Below are positions 1 through 4,981 of a stretch of DNA of 14,830 nt, one piece after another. Location of the stretch: NCBI GenBank assembly GCA_910585565.1, contig CAJUFC010000034.1, forward strand, positions 1-14,830, given 5' to 3'. Every line of letters starts with the position of its first letter. Position 1 is the stretch's first letter. The position numbers and the translations under genes are program-made. The notes under the pieces were generated by a model, which saw only the letters and a list, made by a program, of their open reading frames with translations, did not search any database and was not told the origin of the DNA. The stretch comes from an uncultured Eggerthellaceae bacterium (GTDB taxonomy: Bacteria; Actinomycetota; Coriobacteriia; Coriobacteriales; Eggerthellaceae).

Positions 1-180
1 CAGGTACTTGCGGAAGATGAGCGCATGGTCGCGCTCCTCGGCGGCCTGAATCTCGTAGAAGTTGGCATAGCCGTCCAGCCCGGCATCCTTATAGAAATCC
101 GCCATCGACAGATACAGATAGGCGGAATACAGCTCTTTGTTGATCTGGTCGTTCAGAAGGTCGTAGATCTTTGCGTCCAT
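1..180 (-). CDS. ftnA: Ferritin, N-terminal part (runs off window)
   Basis: Iron-storage ferritin that oxidises Fe(II) and stores it as a mineral core in the cytosol. Only the first 60 codons are present; the gene continues beyond the left edge. The translated start MDAKIYDLLNDQINKELYSA is the typical helix A of bacterial non-haem ferritin. Glu16, Tyr23, Glu49 and His52 fall where the ferroxidase-centre ligands and nearby Tyr of E. coli FtnA lie (one residue earlier), and the E-E-R-D-H stretch on helix B fits. The ATG at 180 has a clear Shine-Dalgarno (AAAGGAG) about 6 bp upstream. A consensus -10 (TATAAT) lies further upstream, and the gene is separated from the next upstream gene by a strong terminator, so it is probably transcribed alone. 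The ferritin call is safe; the subtype (FtnA versus bacterioferritin-like) rests on the N-terminus only. Confidence 0.9.
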   Translation of the reverse strand, partial: MDAKIYDLLNDQINKELYSAYLYLSMADFYKDAGLDGYANFYEIQAAEERDHALIFRKYL

Positions 181-236
181 GAGCGCTCCTTTCGCTTGGC
201 CCCGTCTTTCGGCCTAGTTGTCTTTTGGTCTAGGTG

Positions 237-242
237 ATTATA
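237..242 (-). promoter_or_regulatory. -10 box of probable ferritin promoter
   Basis: A perfect TATAAT on the minus strand lies about 57 bp before the ferritin start codon and just downstream of the preceding terminator. No good -35 (TTGACA-like) is visible 16-18 bp upstream, so an activator or a different sigma contact may be used. The call rests on the -10 and the position. Confidence 0.45.
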
Positions 243-280
243 GATAAAAAACCGTTGGTCCGACCCGAGGCAAGGCAAAA

Positions 281-313
281 CAAAAGAGCCGGCGAGTGGC
301 AGGCCGGCTCTTT
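281..313 (-). terminator. Intrinsic terminator of the small acidic gene
   Basis: A perfect 11-bp stem (AAAGAGCCGGC at 283-293 with GCCGGCTCTTT at 303-313) encloses a 9-base loop. Read on the minus strand it is followed by TTTTGTTTTG, a good U tract. It lies about 90 bp past the stop of the 55-residue acidic gene and before the ferritin promoter, so it separates the two transcripts. Confidence 0.8.
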
Positions 314-403
314 GATGTGGTTCGATATGCTGCGAGACATATCGTCTTTGCGCAGGCGAGCAAGGTCCTATTCCCTCGGCGCCTGCGATGGCTTACGCGA
401 CTC

Positions 404-571
404 TTACTGCTGCGCCTCTTCGAACGTAAAGGCGGTCTCAGCGGCCTCTGCTGCAGCCTGCTCGTCGCCCATGGCATCGAAGTCCTCGACCGATGCCTCA
501 GCCTCGGCTACGACTTCCTGCTCGATGCGCTCCAGGTCCTTGCGGGCATCTTCGTCTTTGAAATCAACCAT
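404..571 (-). CDS. Small acidic protein, 55 aa, unknown function
   Basis: Unrecognised small gene. The product starts MVDFKDEDARKDLERIEQEV and ends FTFEEAQQ; it is strongly acidic, has no membrane segment or cysteine, and is predicted largely helical. Support that it is real: a Shine-Dalgarno (GGAGAAGG) about 9 bp before the ATG, a -10-like TATTAT (619-624) upstream, a strong intrinsic terminator downstream, and no other gene on either strand in this stretch. It lies between an aminotransferase unit and ferritin, but the terminator makes it a separate transcript, so neither neighbour tells its job. Length and composition resemble small cytosolic accessory or charge-buffer proteins; no function is claimed. 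Confidence 0.72.
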   Translation of the reverse strand: MVDFKDEDARKDLERIEQEVVAEAEASVEDFDAMGDEQAAAEAAETAFTFEEAQQ

Positions 572-630
572 GATTATTACCTTCTCCCTTTAGTCGCGGG
601 CTTGTTCTCATGGCTTGAATAATACCCACT

Positions 631-653
631 GCACGCGCCGACACGGGCGGTGC
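631..653. terminator. Hairpin, possible terminator of aminotransferase unit
   Basis: GCAC/GTGC and CGCC/GGCG pair around a 6-base loop with one bulged base, 32 bp past the aminotransferase stop codon. There is no U tract, so it is only a candidate terminator; it also sits just upstream of the -10-like TATTAT (619-624, minus strand) of the small acidic gene. Confidence 0.35.
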
Positions 654-684
654 GGGCCAATTGTTCTCTTTCGTAAGAGCGTCG

Positions 685-1884
685 TTACCCGCATGTAAGA
701 GTGGGTGCGTGATAGCTGTCCCACAGCGCCTGGAGCACGCCGCGACTGGCGCGAATGGTGCTCTCGGCGATGCAGTAAGACAGGCGCACCCAACCTGCGC
801 ACCCAAAGCTGTCAGACGGCACCAACAGCAGCTCATGCTCCTTGGCGCGATCGCTGAACGCCTGAGCGTCAGGCTCGAGCGCGCGCATCCACAGGTAAAA
901 CGCACCGTCTGGCTCGACGAACTCGTACCCGATCTCGCGCAGCATCTCGGTCAGGATGGCACGGTTCTTGGCGTATTCCGCAACGTCGGCAGGCACATCG
1001 AGGCACCGAGCAACGACGCGCTGCAGCAACACGGGCGCACAGATGTAGCCGAGCGCACGGCCCGCGCCCGACACCGCCGTCGATATCTCGGCGGCGTTGC
1101 CGATAGCGTCGTTGACATGGATGTACCCGATGCGCTCGCCCGGCAGCGACAGCGACTTCGACCAGGTGTAGCACACGATGGTGTCGGTGTAGATGGCCGG
1201 GATATAGGGCACCTCGGCGCCATAGACGATCTCGCGATACGGCTCGTCGCTCACGAGATAGATCGTGCGCCCAAACTCGTCGCCCTTGCGGCGCAACACC
1301 TCGGCAAGCCGTTCAAGCGCCTCGGCCGGATACACAGCACCGACCGGGTTGTTGGGCGTGTTGATGATGATCGCGCTCGTGCGCGGCGTGATGGCGCGCT
1401 CGATGGCATCGATGTCAAGCTGGAACGACGGCTCGAGCACCGGCACCTCCACCAGCTTGCACTGCGCCGTGTGCGCCCAGGTCTTGTACTCGGGAAAGTA
1501 GGGCGACGGCGTGATGATCTCGTCGCCCGGCTGGCAGACGGCGCAAAACGTGATCGCGATGGCCGACGAGGCGCCCGAGGTGACATAGACGTTCGCCGCA
1601 GCGGCCTCGACGCCGAAGCGGCGCGAGATGTGCTCGGCGATGGCAGCGCGCACGGCCGGGTCTCCGGGCGACGGCGTATACTCGTGCACCGAGACCGGAT
1701 CGTCCTCCAACAGCGCAAGGAATGCCTCGCGCACCGCATCGGGCGCGGGCACGCTCGGGTTGCCGATGCTGTAATCGTACACGTTCTCGGCGCCAATCTC
1801 GGCCTTGCGGCCGAGGCCGTACATGAACAGCTCGCGAATCTTGTTGGGCGCGGCCCCCAGCGCATACATCTGTTGATTGATCAC
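685..1884 (-). CDS. PLP-dependent aminotransferase, class I/II
   Basis: Cytosolic fold-type I aminotransferase of about the usual length (399 aa). Visible landmarks: substrate/PLP region YSIGNPSVPAPDAV (38-51), SGASSAI (103-109) for the phosphate side, NTPNNPVG (175-182) with the Asn that contacts the PLP O3', SDEPYRE (212-218) with the Asp/Tyr pair, and SKSLSLPGERIGY (242-254) where Lys243 should carry the internal aldimine and Arg251 binds phosphate. A C-terminal GWVRLSY supplies the likely carboxylate-binding Arg. The start is GTG at 1884 with AGGGGG 6 bp upstream; a Met at codon 6 has no comparable site. It begins 9 bp after the flavodoxin-fold oxidoreductase stop, so the two are co-transcribed. 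The amino-donor substrate cannot be read from sequence; the aspartate/aromatic aminotransferase-like subgroup is the best guess. Confidence 0.9.
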   Translation of the reverse strand: MINQQMYALGAAPNKIRELFMYGLGRKAEIGAENVYDYSIGNPSVPAPDAVREAFLALLEDDPVSVHEYTPSPGDPAVRAAIAEHISRRFGVEAAAANVYVTSGASSAIAITFCAVCQPGDEIITPSPYFPEYKTWAHTAQCKLVEVPVLEPSFQLDIDAIERAITPRTSAIIINTPNNPVGAVYPAEALERLAEVLRRKGDEFGRTIYLVSDEPYREIVYGAEVPYIPAIYTDTIVCYTWSKSLSLPGERIGYIHVNDAIGNAAEISTAVSGAGRALGYICAPVLLQRVVARCLDVPADVAEYAKNRAILTEMLREIGYEFVEPDGAFYLWMRALEPDAQAFSDRAKEHELLLVPSDSFGCAGWVRLSYCIAESTIRASRGVLQALWDSYHAPTLTCG

Positions 1885-1893
1885 GTGCGCCCC

Positions 1894-2529
1894 CTATCGT
1901 ATGAAGCTCGTGCGTGCCGGCGGCTCGGGCGCGGGACGCTCGATGCCCGCAGCCGTGGCGGCCTCCTGGCAGCGCAGGAAGTATGCCATGTTGTGAGCAA
2001 GCACGCGCATCGTGCGCAGGCCCTCGGCATCTTGCTCGACCTCCTCGCGCGAGGTGCCGAAGCACATGTTCCAATAGGTCGCCGATACGACCGGCATCTG
2101 CACGATGGTGAAATACTTGTTCAGCTCGTCCATGGCGCTCGTGCAGCCCGCGCGTCGCGCCACGTAGATGCCCGCTGCCGGCTTGAACGGGTAGATGTTG
2201 ACGCCGCCGCACGCCTGCGAATAGAACGAGCGGTCCATGAACGACTTGATGGCGCCAGTTGACGCCGCATAATGTATCGACGTGCCGAAGATGAAGCCAT
2301 CGTAGCCAGACGCCAGGGCGTTGAACTCGTTGACGACGTCGTGGCAGACGCACTCGCCGGCATGCTTGGCGCAGTATCCGCACCCCAAGCAGCCAGAAAT
2401 CGGCTTGTCGCCCACCCAGAACCGTCCCACCTCGATGCCGTCGGCCTCCAACGCACTCGCCACCTCGTCGAGCGCCCGCGACGTCGCCCCGTTTTTGTGC
2501 GGCGACCCGTTGACCAGCATTACTCGCAT
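1894..2529 (-). CDS. Flavodoxin-fold NAD(P)H-dependent oxidoreductase with Cys cluster
   Basis: 211-residue member of the NADPH-dependent FMN reductase / iron-sulfur flavoprotein-like family. The N-terminus MRVMLVNGSPHKNGATS carries the FMN-phosphate loop (residues 8-17), and IFGTSIHYAASTGAIKSFMDR (80-100) is the usual second flavin-binding segment. A Cys-rich stretch C47-x2-C50-x2-C53-x6-C60-x-C62 is typical of the 'GC-x-x-CGYC' subgroup; whether it binds a 4Fe-4S cluster is not decided by sequence. The ATG at 2529 was chosen over upstream in-frame codons because it opens the flavodoxin beta-strand and has AGGGGG 6 bp upstream; the upstream frame runs through the divergent riboswitch. First gene of a two-gene unit with the aminotransferase. 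Physiological electron acceptor unknown. Confidence 0.87.
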   Translation of the reverse strand: MRVMLVNGSPHKNGATSRALDEVASALEADGIEVGRFWVGDKPISGCLGCGYCAKHAGECVCHDVVNEFNALASGYDGFIFGTSIHYAASTGAIKSFMDRSFYSQACGGVNIYPFKPAAGIYVARRAGCTSAMDELNKYFTIVQMPVVSATYWNMCFGTSREEVEQDAEGLRTMRVLAHNMAYFLRCQEAATAAGIERPAPEPPARTSFIR

Positions 2530-2562
2530 GCAAACCCCCTGCTCTCGTCCTGTTTTGCAACG

Positions 2563-2568
2563 ATTATA
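2563..2568 (-). promoter_or_regulatory. -10 box for oxidoreductase-aminotransferase unit
   Basis: Consensus TATAAT on the minus strand, 33 bp before the oxidoreductase ATG, inside the divergent intergenic region shared with the riboswitch-controlled lipoprotein. No clear -35 is seen. Confidence 0.45.
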
Positions 2569-2629
2569 GCGCCGCGGGCCCACGCCGCCTCCGCCGCATG
2601 GGTTTCGTGCTATCTTAGGGGGCGAAATT

Positions 2630-2803
2630 GGCTCTTCTGGATTGCGCCTCGTGGCGCAAGGCATCATGCTTTGGGAAATGCGGGTGAGACTCCCGCGCTC
2701 TGCCAGGAACCGTAATTGCTGCGCTCGAGAATGCCGATGCGAGAACGCTGACGCGCCCTTGGGCCCGCATAAGTCGGAATACCAATCCGCTTGACCGAGA
2801 GCC
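2630..2803 (+). promoter_or_regulatory. Cobalamin-type riboswitch
   Basis: Conserved cobalamin-aptamer blocks occur in order: GGGAAATGCGGGTGAGACTCC (2673-2693, matching the GGGAA..GGTG.A..TCC core), CTGCCAGGAACCGTAATTG (about 2700-2718, matching C.G..CCCGCAACTG), and the B12-box AAGTCGGAATACCAATCC (2771-2788, matching AG.C.G.A.ACC..CC). The closing stem pairs GGATTG (2639-2644) with CAATCC (2783-2788), and an outer GGCTCT (2630-2635) can pair with AGAGCC (2798-2803). The aptamer is followed after about 7 bases by the Shine-Dalgarno AAAGGAG, with no terminator hairpin plus U tract between, so control is probably translational. It should repress the downstream lipoprotein when cobalamin is plentiful. 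Exact subclass not determined. Confidence 0.85.
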
Positions 2804-2822
2804 CTGGACAAAGGAGATCATC

Positions 2823-3311
2823 ATGGTCAAAGCACGTCTCGCGAGCGCCCTGCTCGCCCTTACGCTCGTCGCCTCGCTGACAGCGCTCCCTGCCTGCACG
2901 TCATCGGCAACGTCGTCATCCGACGCCGCGTCTTCTGCCGCGTCTCAGGCAGCTTCCGCCGGCTCGCAAGCGAGCTCTGCCGCATCAGATGCGCCAGAGG
3001 CAGCCGACATGACGGTCACGGTCACCGTCGCCTCGCCCAAGACCGACGACGGCTTCGCGCCCCTTGAGGCAGCAGTAGAGCTTTCCGCAGGGTCGTCCGC
3101 CCTCGACGGACTCAAGGCAGCCGCTGCCGACGTGGTCGTAGAAGATGGCCCCTACGGCGCGTTCGTCAGCAGCATCAACGGCCTCGCCAACGGCTCGGCT
3201 GGCGCCCAGAGCGGCTGGACCTACACGATCAACGGCGAGTACGTCTCCGAGTCGGCCGGCGACCGCACCCTCGCCGACGGCGACACCCTCGCCTGGGAGT
3301 TCTACGTATAA
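2823..3311 (+). CDS. DUF4430 lipoprotein, cobalamin-riboswitch controlled
   Basis: 162-residue secreted lipoprotein. Residues 1-24 are a signal peptide with lipobox LPAC; Cys25 would be lipidated. Residues 26-61 are a Ser/Ala-rich linker, and 64-162 match the DUF4430 pattern: beta-strands TVTVTVASP, a DGLKAA helix, YGAFVSSINGLANGSAGAQSG, then WTYTINGEYV and a final DGDTLAWEFYV. DUF4430 is structurally akin to the C-terminal beta domain of transcobalamin/intrinsic factor and is used by Gram-positive surface proteins near corrinoid systems. The ATG at 2823 has AAAGGAG upstream. The cobalamin riboswitch in its leader, seen directly, argues independently that it binds or delivers a corrinoid outside the membrane. 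No transporter gene is adjacent, so it must work with one encoded elsewhere. Ligand binding is inference. Confidence 0.88.
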   Translation: MVKARLASALLALTLVASLTALPACTSSATSSSDAASSAASQAASAGSQASSAASDAPEAADMTVTVTVASPKTDDGFAPLEAAVELSAGSSALDGLKAAAADVVVEDGPYGAFVSSINGLANGSAGAQSGWTYTINGEYVSESAGDRTLADGDTLAWEFYV

Positions 3312-3322
3312 AGCGCCACGCC

Positions 3323-3368
3323 GCCACCTAGCCCTTTGCCGTGATATGATGGCGAAGAGCTAGGTGGC
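3323..3368. repeat. Perfect 10-bp inverted repeat around toxin promoter
   Basis: GCCACCTAGC (3323-3332) and GCTAGGTGGC (3359-3368) flank the extended -10 of the toxin promoter, 26 bp apart. A third copy of the same unit (GCCACCTAG) is at 3562-3570, at the start of the antisense transcript. The outer arm begins 12 bp after the lipoprotein stop codon, so it may also act as that gene's transcript-end hairpin, but there is no U tract. Confidence 0.75.
3342..3350 (+). promoter_or_regulatory. Extended -10 promoter of toxin mRNA
   Basis: TGATATGAT is an extended -10 element (TGn plus TATGAT, 5 of 6 to consensus) without a clear -35. It predicts a start near 3357, giving an mRNA whose 5' end contains CTAGGTGGCA, about 42 bases before the toxin ATG. 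Confidence 0.6.
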
Positions 3369-3398
3369 AAGGCCATCCCTCATTACGGAGGAGGGCCT

Positions 3399-3479
3399 AT
3401 GGTTACCTGGATGCAATTACTAACGTTTTGCTTGGTTGTGATAGCGGTTATCGATTTGACCTTACGGGCCAGAAAATGA
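3399..3479 (+). CDS. Holin-like/Fst-type small toxic membrane peptide, 26 aa
   Basis: A 26-codon gene, MVTWMQLLTFCLVVIAVIDL followed by TLRARK: one hydrophobic membrane segment (about 6-20) and a basic C-terminal tail. This matches the layout of the 'putative holin-like toxin' (Hol_Tox) peptides of type I toxin-antitoxin loci in Gram-positive bacteria. It has a very strong Shine-Dalgarno (GGAGGAGGG, 3387-3395). The post-stop sequence is also the family's signature: a GCCG-rich hairpin straight after the stop codon, then a GCCGCCGCAGCA block before the convergent antisense promoter. Over-production of such peptides typically depolarises the membrane; its translation would be held down by the antisense RNA and by pairing of the mRNA ends. 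Family assignment is by pattern recall; toxicity is inference. Confidence 0.75.
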   Translation: MVTWMQLLTFCLVVIAVIDLTLRARK

Positions 3480-3483
3480 AATA

Positions 3484-3506
3484 GCCGCCCCCGTTAAAGG
3501 GACGGC
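3484..3506 (+). other. Hairpin just past toxin stop codon
   Basis: GCCG-c-CCC pairs with GGG-a-CGGC around a short CGTTAAA-containing loop, beginning 4 bases after the toxin stop. No U tract follows, so it is more likely an mRNA-stabilising 3' structure than a complete terminator. The overlapping CGGCCACC (3503-3510) can pair instead with GGTGGCCG (3539-3546), giving a mutually exclusive larger hairpin. Confidence 0.55.
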
Positions 3507-3529
3507 CACCTCAACAAGCCATAAACTTG

Positions 3530-3571
3530 AAAAACCGGGGTGGCCGCCGCAGCAACGGCATGCCACCTAGT
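3530..3571 (-). ncRNA. Candidate antisense RNA antitoxin of the type I locus
   Basis: A strong minus-strand promoter predicts a start at about 3571. The RNA begins A-CTAGGTGGCA, then forms a hairpin (GGTGGC with GCCACC, inner GCCG with CGGC) followed by CCGGTTTTT, an intrinsic terminator at about 3530. That gives an RNA of roughly 40 bases fully complementary to the 3' end of the toxin mRNA. Its 5' end copies the mRNA's own 5' end (CTAGGTGGCA) and so can compete for the 5'-3' pairing, as in the par/Fst arrangement. Read-through to a longer RNA reaching the stop-codon hairpin is possible. Confidence 0.65.
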
Positions 3572-3577
3572 CTCGTC

Positions 3578-3606
3578 ATTATACGTTCTCTAACGTACCC
3601 CTTCAA
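3578..3606 (-). promoter_or_regulatory. Strong antisense RNA promoter
   Basis: On the minus strand, -35 TTGAAG (3606-3601), 17-bp spacer, and -10 TATAAT (3583-3578). This is the best sigma70-type promoter in the window. Downstream of the -10 it reads GACGAGACTAGGTGGCA, almost the same as the sequence after the toxin -10 on the other strand. The spacer holds a small palindrome (ACGTT-ctct-AACGT, 3583-3596). Confidence 0.78.
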
Positions 3607-3615
3607 CCCCGAAAG

Positions 3616-3924
3616 CTACTTGAGGGCAGCCTTGAGGTTCTCCATCTGCTTGGAGCCCAGGCCCTGGATGCGACGACCCTCGGGAATGCCCAGCTCCTCC
3701 ATGAGCTTCTCCGTCTTGACCTTGCCATAGCCGGGAAGCGCGTTGATGAACGACTTGACCTTCATGCGGCCCACCACCGGATCGTCAGCCTTCTTCAGCG
3801 CCTCTTCGGGAGACATGATGCCCATCGAAAGCTTGTTGGTGATCTCAGAGCGTGCGGCGCGGACGACGCGTGCCTTCTCCAGTGCTGCTGCGCGCTGTTC
3901 CGGTGTCATGGTAGGTGCTGCCAT
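3616..3924 (-). CDS. mihF: Actinobacterial integration host factor (mIHF)
   Basis: Basic nucleoid-associated DNA-binding protein of 102 aa with the start chosen here. The N-terminal helix MTPEQRAAALEKARVVRAAR (6-25) and the helix-two-turn-helix core KVKSFINALPGYGKVKTEKL (55-74), followed by GIPEGRRIQGLGSKQ, are hallmarks of mIHF, unrelated to HU/IHF of Proteobacteria. It bends DNA and in mycobacteria and streptomycetes affects recombination, nucleoid compaction and transcription. The ATG at 3924 (MAAPTM) is preferred over ATG 3933 and TTG 3954 because homologues begin at this point and GAAAGAG lies about 9 bp upstream. In many actinobacteria mihF sits beside gmk; here it is a single gene. Its 3' end abuts the antisense promoter of the type I locus, with no terminator between. 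Confidence 0.93.
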   Translation of the reverse strand: MAAPTMTPEQRAAALEKARVVRAARSEITNKLSMGIMSPEEALKKADDPVVGRMKVKSFINALPGYGKVKTEKLMEELGIPEGRRIQGLGSKQMENLKAALK

Positions 3925-4009
3925 ATTTTTCATCTCTTTCTCTTGGGCAGACAACGCCCCGAGGGCGTGTCAGCGTCCTTCAAATGTTCGCTCGCGAAAG
4001 TGAGTTTGT

Positions 4010-4038
4010 AGTGTAATGCGGCGTTAACAAGTGAACAA
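4010..4038 (-). promoter_or_regulatory. Probable mihF promoter
   Basis: Minus strand -35 TTGTTC (4038-4033), 17-bp spacer, -10 TACACT (4015-4010). It predicts an mRNA leader of about 80 bases, which contains a 6-bp hairpin (ACGCCC with GGGCGT, 3954-3968) and a small TTCG/CGAA palindrome near 3987-3998. Confidence 0.5.
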
Positions 4039-4258
4039 GATACTAATGCAAAAATGCCCGTATGCAGCGAGAATTGCCAAATTTTCCTCTTGCGGTTTTT
4101 ACAAGTTGTGTCTTGACAGAATTAACGCACAACATCTTGTATGCGCGTTTGAGGCACATCTTGCGACGATTCTCAGCCACTACCTACCTGAGCCGCCGCC
4201 GGACGGCCAAATCAAATTATGTACAATGGGTGGCACGACCGCAGAGAGGCCCTCAAGG
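4020..4258 (+). promoter_or_regulatory. AT-richer upstream region of the alarmone synthetase
   Basis: About 240 bp without a credible gene and distinctly lower in GC than its surroundings. It holds a perfect -35 hexamer TTGACA (4113-4118) with a weak -10 (CTTGTA, 17-bp spacer). Around the -35 is an interrupted inverted repeat: CAAG-TTGTG (4102-4110) with CACAA-cat-CTTG (4128-4139), placed as an operator would be. A second -10-like TACAAT is at 4222-4227. Which promoter is used cannot be decided. Confidence 0.45.
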
Positions 4259-4969
4259 ATGCAAAACCACACGCTCACGAACAACGACATCGAGATGCTG
4301 ACGCTGCTCGAGTTCGCGGCGCAAGACAGCCTGCAGAAATACCATGCGGCCATGCGCCAGATGAAGACACGGCTCGAGACGCTTGACCAAGACCTCAAGC
4401 TCAAGCAGTCGCGCAACCCCATCCACCACATCGAGTCGCGCATGAAATCCATCCAGTCCATCTTCGAAAAGCTCGAGCGATACGGCAAAGAGCAGACGCT
4501 TGATGCGATGGAAGAGCACATCATGGACATCGCGGGCTTGCGCGTCATCGTGTCGTACGTGCAAGACGCCTACGACATCCTCGAATGCCTCGAGCTGCAA
4601 GACGACCTCAAGGTGGTGGCCGTCAAGGACTACATCGCCAACCCCAAGCCCAATGGGTATCGCAGCCTGCACCTCATCGTGCGCATACCGGTGTTCTTCC
4701 TCAAGGGCCGGCAAGACATCCCCGTCGAGATACAGATACGCACCATTGCCATGGACTTCTGGGCAAGCCTCGAGCACGATTTGAAATACAAGAGCGTCAT
4801 GGCCGTCGAAGGAGTCGACGTCGGGCCCGAGCTCAAGGCGTGCTCGCAGATCATCGAGGACGTGGAGAGCCGCATGCAGCTCTTGGCGAATGCGCTCGGC
4901 GACGAGCCGGAGACAGAGCCGCACCTCATAGCGCGCGCCCGCAGCCTCAGCCTGGACGCCCTGTCATAG
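4259..4969 (+). CDS. Small alarmone synthetase (RelQ/RelP-type (p)ppGpp synthetase)
   Basis: 236-residue single-domain GTP pyrophosphokinase that transfers pyrophosphate from ATP to GTP/GDP to make (p)ppGpp. It has the RelA/SpoT synthetase core only: no hydrolase (HD) domain and no TGS/ACT regulatory part, as in SAS proteins of 200-260 aa. Motifs: IESRMKSIQSIFEKL (58-72), MDIAGLRVIV (89-98), VKDYIANPKPNGYRSLHL (122-139) with the GTP-stacking Tyr134, and VEIQIRTIAMDFWASLEHDLKYK (156-178) with the catalytic Glu157 region. The ATG at 4259 has GAGAGG about 8 bp upstream; an in-frame ATG at 4226 lacks a site. It ends 12 bp before the convergent Fe-S gene's stop. Control is probably transcriptional, as for other SAS enzymes. 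RelQ versus RelP cannot be settled. Confidence 0.9.
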   Translation: MQNHTLTNNDIEMLTLLEFAAQDSLQKYHAAMRQMKTRLETLDQDLKLKQSRNPIHHIESRMKSIQSIFEKLERYGKEQTLDAMEEHIMDIAGLRVIVSYVQDAYDILECLELQDDLKVVAVKDYIANPKPNGYRSLHLIVRIPVFFLKGRQDIPVEIQIRTIAMDFWASLEHDLKYKSVMAVEGVDVGPELKACSQIIEDVESRMQLLANALGDEPETEPHLIARARSLSLDALS

Positions 4970-4981
4970 GGAAGAGGCGCG

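Noticed and set aside
661..2262. 533-codon open frame on the plus strand
   Set aside because: It is antisense to the aminotransferase and oxidoreductase, rich in Arg/His/Val as expected of a GC-rich shadow frame, without a ribosome site or known domain.
1415..2560. 381-codon minus-strand open frame in another phase
   Set aside because: Overlaps two recognised genes and has low-complexity Arg/Gly/His composition.
2530..2811. Upstream extension of the flavodoxin-fold oxidoreductase
   Set aside because: It lies antisense to the cobalamin riboswitch, and the flavodoxin fold starts at ATG 2529.
4031..4258. In-frame upstream extension of the alarmone synthetase from GTG 4031
   Set aside because: AT-rich, no ribosome site, residues unlike the family, and it would overlap the mihF promoter; ATG 4259 has a good site.
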